This document shows positions 27,877-37,201 of a stretch of DNA of 64,000 nt, piece by piece. Made by a program: the position numbers and the translations under genes. Origin of the DNA: Desulfosarcina ovata subsp. ovata (GTDB lineage Bacteria; Desulfobacterota; Desulfobacteria; Desulfobacterales; Desulfosarcinaceae); NCBI RefSeq assembly GCF_009689005.1, contig NZ_AP021879.1:1302001-1366000 (forward strand). The letters run 5' to 3'. The notes under the pieces were generated by a model. It saw nothing but the letters and a program-made list of their open reading frames with translations, ran no database searches and had not been told where the DNA came from. Position 1 is the first letter of the stretch, and each line of letters begins with the position of its first letter.

Positions 27877-28607
27877 ACCCATCGTCCTACTTTGCCTTTG
27901 ACGATTTTGCACGGGCGCTTGAAAACCTTGAAAACGCCTTTCGAAACGAAAACGACCGTTATCTGATGTTAACCGGCGAGACCGGTGTCGGTAAAACATG
28001 GCTGTGCCGGCAGTTGAACACCGTCCTAGACCGCTGCCGGCATCGCGTGTTCTATTTTTCTCACGCACGTCACCTGAGTGCAACCGCCCTGATCCGCGTG
28101 CTGGCAACCTGGATGAGACTGCCCACCCGACGCTCTCACAGCGAAACGCTCCAAGGCCTGATATCCGCCCTTGGCGAACACCCCCACCAGTTGCTGTTAT
28201 GGTTCGACGAAGCACACGAACTGGCCGATGAAACCCTGCTGGAGGCAAAGGCGCTGGCCGAAAGCGACCTTGACGGCAGTTGCCCGGTACGCATCCTTTT
28301 AATCGGCATGCCTTTGCTGCGGGACAGAGTTCAGGCCATTGCCCCTTTGTGGCGGCGTATCGTGGTGCGCGAAGAGTTGACCGGTCTGACATTCGATGAA
28401 CTGCCCCCTTTTATCGAACATCACTTCGGTGCCGAAAATCTGCAGCGCATCTGTCAGCAGGGGCTGCATATCCTGTTTGAACGCGCCAGAGGTATCCCGG
28501 GCCTGGTTGTCCCCAGGTTCAAAAAAATCCTGGCCGAAAACAAATCCGGCGGCCCCATCGATCCTTTGTTTCTCGACGACATGCTCCAACGCTGGGAACT
28601 GACATGA
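27873..28607 (+). CDS. AAA+ ATPase, TniB/ExeA-like transposition partner
   Basis: 244 residues. Walker A is TGETGVGKTW (about 31-40) and Walker B is LLWFDEAHE (about 109-117), followed by the ILLIGMPLLR sensor 1 segment. It is expected to work as target-selecting partner of the upstream transposase. The ATG overlaps the transposase stop (ATGA), which shows translational coupling. Confidence 0.82.
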   Translation: MNPSSYFAFDDFARALENLENAFRNENDRYLMLTGETGVGKTWLCRQLNTVLDRCRHRVFYFSHARHLSATALIRVLATWMRLPTRRSHSETLQGLISALGEHPHQLLLWFDEAHELADETLLEAKALAESDLDGSCPVRILLIGMPLLRDRVQAIAPLWRRIVVREELTGLTFDELPPFIEHHFGAENLQRICQQGLHILFERARGIPGLVVPRFKKILAENKSGGPIDPLFLDDMLQRWELT

Positions 28608-28620
28608 AAGGGGATATGCC

Positions 28621-29079
28621 ATGAACCCGCAGCAAGCCGAAATCCTGCGTGACATCGTACAGCGTATGATGGCGCGCTACATCACCGTCAGACCTCAGGG
28701 CATCGATCTGGGTAACAAAAGAAAACCGATCCCAGCGCTTGACAGCCGGATCCTTGATTACGGCGCCGCCCGAACGCTCTACCGGAACCGACGCCCTGTC
28801 TGCCGATCTCTGGATGCCGTCAACCCCATCGGTGATACGGAAAAACGCTGCCAGAAATGTCTCGACAGAGATCAATGCACCGGTCAGGTGCGCTTGGACC
28901 TGCTGTTCGACAACACCCCTTACAGGCTCCTGCTCGCCTACACTTCCGCTAAAAACTTCCTGATTTACACCGGTAAACTCGTTGAAAAAAAACTTGAAAT
29001 TCGTTCAATCAATACCAAGATCGTCGTTGTTAACAGAGGCTCATGGGGTGAGTTGCGGTTCTGCGTTGCTGACGTGTAG
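28621..29079 (+). CDS. Accessory protein of transposon with cysteine cluster
   Basis: 152 residues. A central cysteine cluster RCQKCLDRDQC looks metal-binding. It is followed by QVRLDLLFDNTPYRLLLAYTSAKNF, a hydrophobic beta/alpha segment. I do not recognise the family by name. It lies 13 bases after the ATPase gene with AAAGGGG upstream, so it belongs to the transposon operon. The cysteine layout recalls zinc-binding target-site proteins, but no function can be assigned. Confidence 0.6.
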   Translation: MNPQQAEILRDIVQRMMARYITVRPQGIDLGNKRKPIPALDSRILDYGAARTLYRNRRPVCRSLDAVNPIGDTEKRCQKCLDRDQCTGQVRLDLLFDNTPYRLLLAYTSAKNFLIYTGKLVEKKLEIRSINTKIVVVNRGSWGELRFCVADV

Positions 29080-29462
29080 CGGATAGATATACTGGTTTCT
29101 TGTTGTAAGTCGGTTCTTTCCGGTTGTTGGCGAAACGTCATCCACGCGGTAAGCTTTATCATTTGTTCATTTGAACGCGTCTCGATTATGAACGATATGA
29201 TATAGGTTAACGCGGCGATATCGGATGTCATCCGAATGATCTCATGAAACGTGGGATGACAGTCTCAAAAAGCGTGGCACACGACAGATATGGCTAGCGA
29301 GACTGTAGATAAGATGAAGAATGGTCTTAAGGATTTCGATAAAAACATTAAAAACATGGACGAACATCTCAAGGACTGGGATGATATGGGCATGTAATCT
29401 GCCCAATCACATAAAATCCAAGGGGAATCAAAATCCATAATAAATAGTTAGGGAGGTCGAGG
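29080..29462. other. Gap after second transposon
   Basis: It probably holds the right end of the transposon and the old target sequence. A 35-codon frame at 29290-29397 (charged, helical, DKMKNGLKDFDKNIKNMDEH) lacks a convincing ribosome binding site and may be the tail of a gene cut by the transposon. Nothing else is supported. Confidence 0.4.
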
Positions 29463-29517
29463 ATGGACGATGAAACATATTTTCTACTATTATTGTTTTT
29501 TGGGATGCTTTTTATCC

Positions 29518-31104
29518 GTAAGCGTTCACGGGGTATATTGGGCGCTCAATCCGGCGCACTTTTTTCGCTCCGCTAACCTCTCGTAATTTCAATATTTTTA
29601 TACAAAATCAATAACTTATTGAAATAATTAAAAATATCTAGACTTTCCATTTCTAGTATGCTATCGTGCTTTTCATGAAGCCCGATAGACCCATTTCAGA
29701 TGCCGATTGGCAAGCTACTGCTGAACCGGTACGCCAGTACATCGTTTCTTTGGAAGATGAGCTGCGGGCGATTAAAACTCAAAACGACAAGCTGGAGAAA
29801 AACAACGAGAAGCTTGAAAAGCAAAAACGCCAAAACTCGACCAACTCCAGCAAACCGCCCTCATCCGATCCGCCCTATAACAAACCCAAACGCGAAAAGC
29901 CCAAAGGCGAACGCAAGCCGGGCGGACAAAAAGGACACCCGGGGCATGGGCAAATGCTGCTAACGCCCAACAATACTCAAAATGTGATGCCCGAGTGCTG
30001 CGGTTGCGGTCTCCATTCATCGGATTGGGATAATCTGCGACCCTTTCATACTCACCAACATATCGAATTGCCTGAAATCGAGATGGACATCACCCATTTT
30101 GTTCTGCACCAAGGTCAATGCCCTGGGTGCGGCAAGATTGTCAAAGCACAGGTTCCGGAGGCGTTTAGCACCGGCTACGGCCCGCGGTTTTGTGCGTTTA
30201 TCGCCGAACTGAGTGGTATCAAGGCCATGAGTCGGAGAAATGTGCAGCAACTGGTCCACTCCGTGTTTGATATCAAAATCGCCACCGGCACGATCCAAAA
30301 GGTTATCGACCGCGCTTCCGAGGCCATTGCCTCCACCTATGAGCGTATCGGCCAGGTGGCCCGCAGCAGTGAGTGCAACTTCATCGATGAAACCAGTTGG
30401 TTTAAAAAGCACAATCTGCAATGGCTCTGGGTAATGGTCAATACGATGGTGGCCTTTTTCCGCATCGATCCGAAAAGATCCAAACAGGCCTTTCTCGAAC
30501 TGATCGCCGACTGGAAAGGCATCTTGATCAGCGATGGTTATCGCCTTTATTGCAAATGGGTCCATGGCCGGCAAACCTGCCTGGCCCATTTGATCCGAAA
30601 GGCCAAGGCGTTAATCGAGAGTAGAAAACTCAACGAAAGGCGAGGCGGCAAGTTAATCTTGGCACATTTGAATACCCTGATCGAATTTTCAAAAAACAAA
30701 CCGCCACCTTTAAAATGGGAGCGTTTTTATAACTCCTTGTTGCTCATCCTCAGCCTTTTTGAAGACGACACCGACGGTGCCGGTCGCCTGGCCAGGCAAA
30801 TAATACGAGAAATTGACGCATTGTGGACCTTTCTCGAACATGATGGCGTCGAACCCACCAACAACCGTGCCGAACGCTCTCTGCGCTTTGGCGTGCTATG
30901 GCGCAAATGTAGTCTGGGAACGCAAAGCGACAAAGGCAACCGCTGGGTCGAACGAATCTTGTCTGTAAAAGAAACCTGCCGACTGAGAGATAAAGCCACA
31001 TTTCCGTTTATAGTCGAATGCCTGGAATGTTACTTTGCAGGCATCTCTGTTGATGTGAGTTGGATCTAAGCCTCTCTTCAGCTAATAGCCCCGTGACCGT
31101 TTAC
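29518..31104 (+). mobile_element. Complete IS66-family element with tnpC only
   Basis: 1587 bp. Imperfect terminal repeats begin with GTAA (GTAAGCGTTCACGGGG at 29518-29533; the right end reads GTAAACGGTCACGGGG on the opposite strand). An 8-bp target duplication TTTTATCC lies at 29510-29517 and 31105-31112. Both features are standard for IS66. There is no tnpA or tnpB, as in the smaller ISBst12-like subgroup. Confidence 0.93.
29666..31069 (+). CDS. tnpC: IS66-family transposase TnpC
   Basis: 467 residues. A coiled-coil leucine-zipper segment (about 30-55) is followed by a lysine/proline linker, a zinc-finger region (CCGCG and CPGCG) and the DDE_Tnp_IS66 core with Asp in NFIDETSW, Asp in ILISDGYRLY and Glu in TNNRAERSLRFG. 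The C-terminal domain ends VSWI. Intact. A decayed relative of its 5' end lies at 8092-8420. Confidence 0.93.
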   Translation: MLFMKPDRPISDADWQATAEPVRQYIVSLEDELRAIKTQNDKLEKNNEKLEKQKRQNSTNSSKPPSSDPPYNKPKREKPKGERKPGGQKGHPGHGQMLLTPNNTQNVMPECCGCGLHSSDWDNLRPFHTHQHIELPEIEMDITHFVLHQGQCPGCGKIVKAQVPEAFSTGYGPRFCAFIAELSGIKAMSRRNVQQLVHSVFDIKIATGTIQKVIDRASEAIASTYERIGQVARSSECNFIDETSWFKKHNLQWLWVMVNTMVAFFRIDPKRSKQAFLELIADWKGILISDGYRLYCKWVHGRQTCLAHLIRKAKALIESRKLNERRGGKLILAHLNTLIEFSKNKPPPLKWERFYNSLLLILSLFEDDTDGAGRLARQIIREIDALWTFLEHDGVEPTNNRAERSLRFGVLWRKCSLGTQSDKGNRWVERILSVKETCRLRDKATFPFIVECLECYFAGISVDVSWI

Positions 31105-31306
31105 TTTTATCCTGGTTTGCCTGTATCGGTTATTATCCAACCGATATAAGCCACGAGGAGAAAAGAAAAATGAAAAAATCGTCCATTCCACGGCCCTGGA
31201 TATGGACAAGGAATTTGATGATGATGTGGTTACAAATCCTGCATTTTCATCTCTAAAGGCAAACATCTTCCATAAAGACAGATATGACGATGATAAATAG
31301 GAACTA

Positions 31307-32910
31307 CTAAAGTTTCCTAAATTCAATCAAGCCGCCATGCGCAGCAGTACGTCCACGAGAGAATTAAAGACGGATTTGCGTGGCACCGGGAAGAGCCTAC
31401 CAAAATCCTTGTCCATCGCGGCCTTTGTAACGGATCGGCGGACATCCGAAAAGGCAAAATGACGGCGGCCGCCGACGGCATGCCGGCGAGATGGCGTTTT
31501 CTCGACCCGGCTGGCGTAAATCCAGGCGACGGTGGTCGCCAGCATGCAAAAGTGCAGATGGTTGCTGACGGCCTGCGGATGACGGCTTTGCGTGTCAGCG
31601 CTGCCGATGTCGTTTTTCAATTCCTTGAATAAGGCTTCGATCTTCCAGCGGGCCCCATAGTATTCGATAATCTGCTCAGCCGAAAGGGACAGGTCGGTGG
31701 AATAAAGTGCCACCCACTGTGTCTTACGATAGACCCAGACCACCTTGACCGCACATCGGATGGTCTTGAGCATCACCACGCGTTCATAGGCTACGATGTT
31801 CCGGTTGCGGCCATACAGGTTGACGATGTATTCTTTTGCCAGCGATTTGAATCGAACGGCCAACGCTGCCGCATTCCCCAGCTTGCGGCCATATTTACGC
31901 GGGCGGCCTTGTCGTCCGGTCGGAGGTGGCGGCAGTTCAAATATTGTGCTGTTGGATCGAAGCCTGGAAATCATATCCACCCATATGCCCAACTGTTTTT
32001 TCAATGGCTTCCACAGGCCGCCATTGCCGAACCATGAGTCGGTGATGATGACAATCCGTTTTCTGGGAAACACCGCGGCAATCTCACCGATCATGTCGAC
32101 CGCCATGGCAAGCTTGCTCTTGAATGTCACTTCCGGTCCATTGCTGTCACGGTTCATTCGTTCGATGGTTTTCTTCAGGAGGTAGAAACGATAACTCAGC
32201 GGCAGACAGGCCCAACGTCCCTTGATCATCTTCAACAACCCCACAGCAACGATGTTCTGGGCCCACGGATACCTGGACTGGTTTTGCTTGGCAGCATGAT
32301 CGAAAACCTTGTCGCAGGCGAAAATCTTCTTGCCTGTCTTGGCGTTGATACTGTCATCCAGAGCCAGCATTAACCGCCCACCGGTCGTTGGCAGCGGAAT
32401 CAATTTCCACAGCGTGGGCCATAACCGTTGCCATGGAATCCGTGGGGATGCCATGAAGGTATAGAACTTTTTACGACTGATCCCGGAAAAGCCGAACACC
32501 GTCTTCAAGCACCGTAGAATGTTTGAGGTCCTCGATGAGGCGAAAGGAACAATGATCGCCACGATCGTGTATACGAACCATATTCCCCGTTCCTGACCTT
32601 TACTGGACTGAGCAAATTCGTTTTTGAGTTTTTCAAGGATGTCGTGTAGGATAAGCATGCGAGGCCTCCGGTTGGGTTGTTTGTTTGTGGAAGAAGAAAC
32701 ATACCACAACCGAGCCTCGCAATCAACATTAACATACTGTATTAACTAAATATTTGATCATATTGCCAAAAATCGGTCCCGATATCTGTAATGATTTCAA
32801 TAGGTTACAGGCGACCGCCATTTTGCTAACCATCTGTTATTACAGGAAATATTAATATTCTTCAGTAGTACTCACCCCGCCGGGCTGCTTTCAAAAAGGG
32901 GAAACTTTAG
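31307..32910 (-). mobile_element. Complete IS4-superfamily element
   Basis: 1604 bp. The 11-bp terminal inverted repeat is CTAAAGTTTCC (31307-31317) and GGAAACTTTAG (32900-32910), flanked by the 9-bp direct repeat TAGGAACTA (31298-31306 and 32911-32919). One transposase gene on the minus strand. It inserted at the stop codon of the small membrane protein gene. Confidence 0.92.
31327..32658 (-). CDS. IS4-superfamily (IS701-like) transposase
   Basis: 443 residues from the ATG at 32658, which has GGAGG 7 bases upstream. DDE residues are likely Asp in LMLALDDSINAK, Asp in IVIITDSWFGNGG and Glu in YGARWKIEALFKELKND. The FKELKND segment and the DD start are like the DDE_5/IS701 and related groups. 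Exact family placement is uncertain. Intact and enclosed by terminal repeats. Confidence 0.85.
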   Translation of the reverse strand: MLILHDILEKLKNEFAQSSKGQERGIWFVYTIVAIIVPFASSRTSNILRCLKTVFGFSGISRKKFYTFMASPRIPWQRLWPTLWKLIPLPTTGGRLMLALDDSINAKTGKKIFACDKVFDHAAKQNQSRYPWAQNIVAVGLLKMIKGRWACLPLSYRFYLLKKTIERMNRDSNGPEVTFKSKLAMAVDMIGEIAAVFPRKRIVIITDSWFGNGGLWKPLKKQLGIWVDMISRLRSNSTIFELPPPPTGRQGRPRKYGRKLGNAAALAVRFKSLAKEYIVNLYGRNRNIVAYERVVMLKTIRCAVKVVWVYRKTQWVALYSTDLSLSAEQIIEYYGARWKIEALFKELKNDIGSADTQSRHPQAVSNHLHFCMLATTVAWIYASRVEKTPSRRHAVGGRRHFAFSDVRRSVTKAAMDKDFGRLFPVPRKSVFNSLVDVLLRMAA

Positions 32911-33000
32911 TAGGAACTATTCAATTCCTAATAAATGTTTTTTCTTATAATAATTATAAGTTATATAAAAACAACTTCATTTTAGGTCTGCAGATTACAA

Positions 33001-33317
33001 GTGTCAGATGGCCCCGTGAAAACAAGCCTAATCACTTTACTGATGATACCTTGTCTCCTTGTCTCCTTGGCCTGCTCGGTTGCGGAGGGTCGTCGGATTC
33101 TTCTGTATCAAATAACTTCTCATCGTCTGAGGACAGTGGTCCATTGGCAGGCGTGTGGATCGGATCAGCAAATGGCGTCACGCACACGATTACAATCCAC
33201 GGTCATGGGAATACCTGTTTGACGGGATGGAATACAAGCGATGAATACTTTACCAGGACATTTATAAAAATACGGGATCGTCGAGTCCATGGAGCAATCA
33301 TCAATAAACCTGAATGA
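33001..33317 (+). pseudogene. Lipoprotein gene broken by 8-bp tandem duplication
   Basis: The signal peptide (SLITLLMIPCLL) and the lipobox plus mature part (LGLLGCGGSSDSSVS) are in different frames. At the switch, CCTTGTCT is present twice in tandem (33048-33063). Deleting one copy joins them into IPCLLGLLGCGGSS. The mature part (about 80 residues) is small and has a SGPLAGVWIGSANG segment. The start codon is probably GTG at 33001 or 33016. It may be a pseudogene or a reversible slipped-repeat switch. Confidence 0.7.
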
Positions 33318-34002
33318 AATCACGGAGGGCACTGCCTACCAGGCCATCGAAACGGCCATCATCCAGTATTTTCAGGTACGGGATTGTATTGTCAATTTCG
33401 ACACCCAAAGCGCCTGCATTCTCTTCGATCCTGTTGTTCATCGAAGATGGATTGCACGGTTCAATGGGCATATTGATTCCTGCGATTCAAAGGACATCCC
33501 GATTTCGGTACCGCTGAGGCGTCTGCCGCCCCAAATCAAACAGATGACCCGGCCCATATTAGAAAATCTTATGGCGGGTCAGGAGTCGCTGGAATCATAT
33601 CTCAAATGGAAACCCCTTGAACGCAAAATCGTACTTGGAACCATCACCGAAGTGCACCATACCCACTACAAAATCAGTTTGAAGGGGGAAACAGGTAAAT
33701 TGGATATTAGGGACGCAATCAAACGCGAAAACTACTCGCTTGGGAAAACCCATTTGTTTCATGTAAAGCGGGTTCGGATGGATGGTGAAAATGTCCGGAT
33801 TCAATTATCGCGCAGGTCCAAAAGTCTTCCAGAGTTCGTTCTATCAAGCAAATTTCCCAAGTACCGGTTCAAATGCTATCGGCGCCTGCCGGGCATCAAA
33901 TCCTGGATTCGAACAACTGCACCCCGATTCAGGTGGAGCTTGTTTTTTTCCAAGGAGATTCGCCAATCCCTGGCAGGAGAATACCTTCAATTTTATTCTT
34001 GA
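33289..34002 (+). CDS. Element protein with S1/OB-like region
   Basis: 237 residues. The middle part (about 108-175: KIVLGTITEVHHTHYKISL ... HVKRVRMDGENVRIQLSRRS) has the length and strand pattern of an S1/OB fold as in NusA. The following YRRLPGIKSWIRTTAPR recalls the start of a KH region. A nucleic-acid-binding role is inferred. The ATG overlaps the end of the broken lipoprotein gene. It belongs to the group of genes leading to traD. No named family recognised. Confidence 0.55.
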   Translation: MEQSSINLNEITEGTAYQAIETAIIQYFQVRDCIVNFDTQSACILFDPVVHRRWIARFNGHIDSCDSKDIPISVPLRRLPPQIKQMTRPILENLMAGQESLESYLKWKPLERKIVLGTITEVHHTHYKISLKGETGKLDIRDAIKRENYSLGKTHLFHVKRVRMDGENVRIQLSRRSKSLPEFVLSSKFPKYRFKCYRRLPGIKSWIRTTAPRFRWSLFFSKEIRQSLAGEYLQFYS

Positions 34003-34018
34003 GGAAAAGGAGTGGACA

Positions 34019-34384
34019 ATGACGGAGACACAAAAAAGCCCCAGCAACGGACCGACGAAAGGAAGGGATTTTTTCATCGAAATGGCCAAACATCCCCGAT
34101 CTCGGGTAATCATGGCCAACACCTCGGACACTTACATGATGGCCGATATCACCCGCCAGGGGGACATCATCATCAGCAGACTGAGGGATGAATTGATGCG
34201 ATCGATTACCATCGAGGATTTTACCCGTTACATGGATGAATACTATAAAATCATATTCGGTCTCGAGGACCATCTGCAACTCATCGGATCTAAGGTGGGC
34301 ATCGGCTATCGTCCCTCACGCACCTACAAATCCATGAAAAAGAAGAATAATCAGGATTCGATGGACACTCCAACAGAGACTTAA
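34019..34384 (+). CDS. Element protein of unknown function
   Basis: 121 residues from the ATG at 34019, which has AAAAGGAGTGG upstream. Acidic and basic helices (SRLRDELMRSITIEDFTRYMDEYY) with no membrane segment or cysteine motif. It lies 16 bases after the S1-like gene and 14 bases before the next gene, so it is part of the same operon. Not recognised. Confidence 0.6.
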   Translation: MTETQKSPSNGPTKGRDFFIEMAKHPRSRVIMANTSDTYMMADITRQGDIIISRLRDELMRSITIEDFTRYMDEYYKIIFGLEDHLQLIGSKVGIGYRPSRTYKSMKKKNNQDSMDTPTET

Positions 34385-34398
34385 AATACCACAACGAT

Positions 34399-35022
34399 AT
34401 GTTTGAATTTTTCTCAAAGAAAAAGAGATCCCGTTCTTCGAACGTCCGCACCATATCCATTGTGGACCTGGCACCCCTCTGGCGTGATCCCAATGAAGGT
34501 ATCACAGGTAATGGTCAGACTGCTGATGGCAATTCCGATGACTCACAAAAGAGGACGGTGGGCGGCGGATCCGATAGCAATACAAACTTGGAAGACCGGA
34601 TAATTAACTCCGATTCTAAACCAAAGGAAGGGATCTTAGTAGATGACAACGCGGCATGGTTTGATGAAAAACGTTTTTTTTCGGAGTTGAAGGTTAAATT
34701 GGACGTAAACCAGACCTCAGCCTTCCGGTACAACGGAAATGCATACTATAGCCTCGACACCGTTGCCCGGGCATTGAACCGTCAACGGCAGGATAAATAT
34801 CTCGAACCCATGCAGCCCCAAGCCGTCATCGATTTTTTTCAATCCAGACGCATATTGAAAAGCGGCAAATACATAATGCGGTTCGATGCGGGCTTGCCCG
34901 CTAAAATCTACCTCTACTCGCACCCCTGCCAAAAAAGTGAGAAATCGAAAAGCAAGCTACCCATCATTGAAAACGGCCGCCGTCTGAAAAGCATAAAACC
35001 CATTAAAAAGATAGAACTATGA
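34399..35022 (+). CDS. Element protein of unknown function, two-part
   Basis: 207 residues. A basic N-terminus (MFEFFSKKKRSRSS) and a long polar linker (about 30-85) are followed by a folded C-terminal part with FRYNGNAYYSLDTVARALNRQ and KSGKYIMRFDAGLPAKIYLYSH. The spacing pattern suggests a small winged-helix or DNA-binding domain. It overlaps the next gene by 4 bases. Not recognised. Confidence 0.6.
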   Translation: MFEFFSKKKRSRSSNVRTISIVDLAPLWRDPNEGITGNGQTADGNSDDSQKRTVGGGSDSNTNLEDRIINSDSKPKEGILVDDNAAWFDEKRFFSELKVKLDVNQTSAFRYNGNAYYSLDTVARALNRQRQDKYLEPMQPQAVIDFFQSRRILKSGKYIMRFDAGLPAKIYLYSHPCQKSEKSKSKLPIIENGRRLKSIKPIKKIEL

Positions 35023-35276
35023 TTTTCCCCAGGGTAAAAGCCGTGATCGGTATCATAGCACTTTTGGTTCTGATTGCCGGATTCCACTATCGGATGGAAA
35101 TCCAGCAGCGATACCCGGAATTCGATCCAACCCTGATGGCGACAGGCATTTTTTTTCTTGCGGGGATAATCTATGCGGTCATCGACCGGAATATCATCAT
35201 TGCCTTCATCACAATGGCCGTTGCTGTCGCCATCCCTTATTTAAGGCAGTGGATAGTGGTCTACTGGCCCTATTGA
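35019..35276 (+). CDS. Small membrane protein
   Basis: 85 residues with three predicted hydrophobic helices (about 8-22, 42-56 and 60-78). It overlaps the upstream gene by 4 bases. It is located just before the larger membrane protein and the coupling protein, a position where F-like elements often encode exclusion or coupling-associated membrane proteins. No family recognised. Confidence 0.65.
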   Translation: MIFPRVKAVIGIIALLVLIAGFHYRMEIQQRYPEFDPTLMATGIFFLAGIIYAVIDRNIIIAFITMAVAVAIPYLRQWIVVYWPY

Positions 35277-35312
35277 ATCCCCAACCCTGTTCGTGTGCTT
35301 TAAGGTTGCGAC

Positions 35313-36044
35313 ATGCCCAAAGACGAAAATATTAACGCGATTCCCATTGGCAGTAACGCTAGTGCCGGCACGCGCACCTATTTCAAGAATATCGTCGATG
35401 CCATTTCGCAGATTCAACAATTTGCCGTCATGGAAAGATCGGATTACGAGATTCCCGAAGATTTTCTCACCCTTCGCGGATCGCTTAACTTTTTCAGCAT
35501 CGGATTTGGCAACGGCTTTATCGAAGGCATGGTGTTTGCGCTTCTGTTGGCCATCATCATGCCGCTCACGCACAGTGAGTATCTGATGGAGCTGGTCTCC
35601 CTCAGCTTCCCGCTGGCTCGATCGCGTGCCTTCCTGTGGATGTTGAACCTGTTGCCCGTTATCATCGCGGTGACGCTTTGCTCCTATCTGAGCCGATATC
35701 GGATAGGCAAAATTGCCAAACGTGCCGTCGATGCACTTTTGGTGGGTCGCATGTTCAGTTTGATCATCAAGGCCATCATCATTTTCGTTTTGTTGATTGC
35801 CTTTTACAACTACAACGATGTCGTTGCCTATGGTTTGGGTCGTGCATTGGCAAAAATTAATGTCGGCTTCGGACACGGTGTTTTTTTGACCATCAGCAGA
35901 ATGAAAGAACACCTTTTGATCACCGCCTTTCGAATTCTGGCCATTTTTGCTGGAGCGATACTGGCCCCATTTTTCACGATCTGGCTGGTTTCCCTTTACC
36001 GGGCGTATCAGCGAAAAAAAGCCGAACGATTTTGGATGGAATAA
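35313..36044 (+). CDS. Multi-pass membrane protein next to traD
   Basis: 243 residues. At least four hydrophobic segments (about 65-90, 105-125, 145-165 and 205-230) with a soluble N-terminus. The last three bases overlap the traD start (TAATG), so the two were co-translated. Membrane proteins of about 220-250 residues (DUF4400 type) sit beside traD in SXT-like elements. I cannot confirm that family here. Confidence 0.65.
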   Translation: MPKDENINAIPIGSNASAGTRTYFKNIVDAISQIQQFAVMERSDYEIPEDFLTLRGSLNFFSIGFGNGFIEGMVFALLLAIIMPLTHSEYLMELVSLSFPLARSRAFLWMLNLLPVIIAVTLCSYLSRYRIGKIAKRAVDALLVGRMFSLIIKAIIIFVLLIAFYNYNDVVAYGLGRALAKINVGFGHGVFLTISRMKEHLLITAFRILAIFAGAILAPFFTIWLVSLYRAYQRKKAERFWME

Positions 36045-37201
36045 TGTTCTGGTCACGAAAGCGTAGCACCCTCATCGGCCGGGGTGTGCCTATACACGAT
36101 TTAAAAGGTGCCATCCGCAGGATCGAACTCCCGGACAGAGACCGGATCGGCCACATCGGATGCTTCGGCACTACCCGCATCGGCAAATCCAAGTTGATAG
36201 AGAACATGGTCGCCCAGGACATCGCCAAGGGCTATAGCGTCGTCATAGTGGACCCCAAAGGGGATCTGGAGCTTTTTTCAAAAATCGTACAGATTGCGCA
36301 TGATAACGATAGAGGCAACGAACTGTGCCTGATCAACCCCATCTACCCCGAATTTTCGGCCACGATCAACCCTCTGGCCTACTATTTCAGTCCGGAAGAA
36401 ATCGTCAATCATGTGGTCGCAGGCGTCCAGGCCAAGGATGCCTATTTTCATAATGTAGCCTATGAAACGACACTCATGATCGTTTTAAGCCTGTTGGCAT
36501 TGAAGGCGAAGGTAGATCCAGAGTTGCCCATCAATTTCGCGGAAATCAGCAGACGATGCGGTGCTGAGGAAATAGAGAACCTGATGAGTGCATTGACCGA
36601 AATTGAAGATCCCGGTACACGGGAGATCGTTCACATTGCCAACAAAATTCTTCAGGCCAAGGAAGAGTTTTTCGGGAAGGTTACTTCCTCTCTTCGCACG
36701 GTGCTGACGGCTTTATCCATTGGCAATATGGGCAGGATTATCGGCAAAGCCCGTTCCAATCGCTTCGTGAAAAGCCTGGAAAACGGACAACGGGTCATCC
36801 TTGTGGTTCAGACCGGCAGCATGCTCTCCGGTAAGGTCAGCGACATGATGGCTCGGATTCTGATCTCCATGATCCAAAGTTTCATCGGCCGGCGTTTTGC
36901 GTCGGGTCAAAAGATTGATCCTCCCCTATCCATCTATATCGATGAATTTTCCAACGCCTGCTACATGGGCATCGAGGATCTCTACAGGGTCAGAATGCAG
37001 TTGGATTTTTTAACCCACTGAAATGTAAGCAAATATATCGTTGTATTCATTCATAATTGTATCGCTGTTCGATGATTATGGCGGCACTAAAAAATGTAAC
37101 CATTTGATATTATTAAACCCGAGGATTGACATGGGAGAGCTAAATTGATACGATTATTTGAATAATTTACATTCAAACAAATAATTGTATCATGAGGCCA
37201 T

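Larger units (their letters stand above)
25487..29079 (+). mobile_element. Four-gene Mu/TniA-like transposon, copy 2 (divergent)
   Basis: Same gene order as the element at 2509-5343: cysteine-rich HTH protein, rve transposase, AAA+ ATPase and an accessory protein. The proteins differ clearly from copy 1, so the two are separate lineages of one transposon type. It lies between traG and the rest of the transfer region. Limits given are gene limits. Ends and target duplication were not identified. Confidence 0.75.
29463..31300 (+). pseudogene. Small membrane protein gene split by IS66 insertion
   Basis: Removing the IS66 copy and one target duplication joins 29463-29517 to 31113-31300 in one frame of 80 codons. 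The N-terminal hydrophobic helix FLLLLFFGMLFILVCLY is followed by a charged tail ending KDRYDDDK. GGGAGGTCGAGG stands before the ATG. The exact frame restoration shows a real ancestral gene of the element, a single-pass membrane protein of unknown function. Its TAG stop at 31298-31300 is also the first three bases of the target duplication of the neighbouring IS. Confidence 0.8.
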
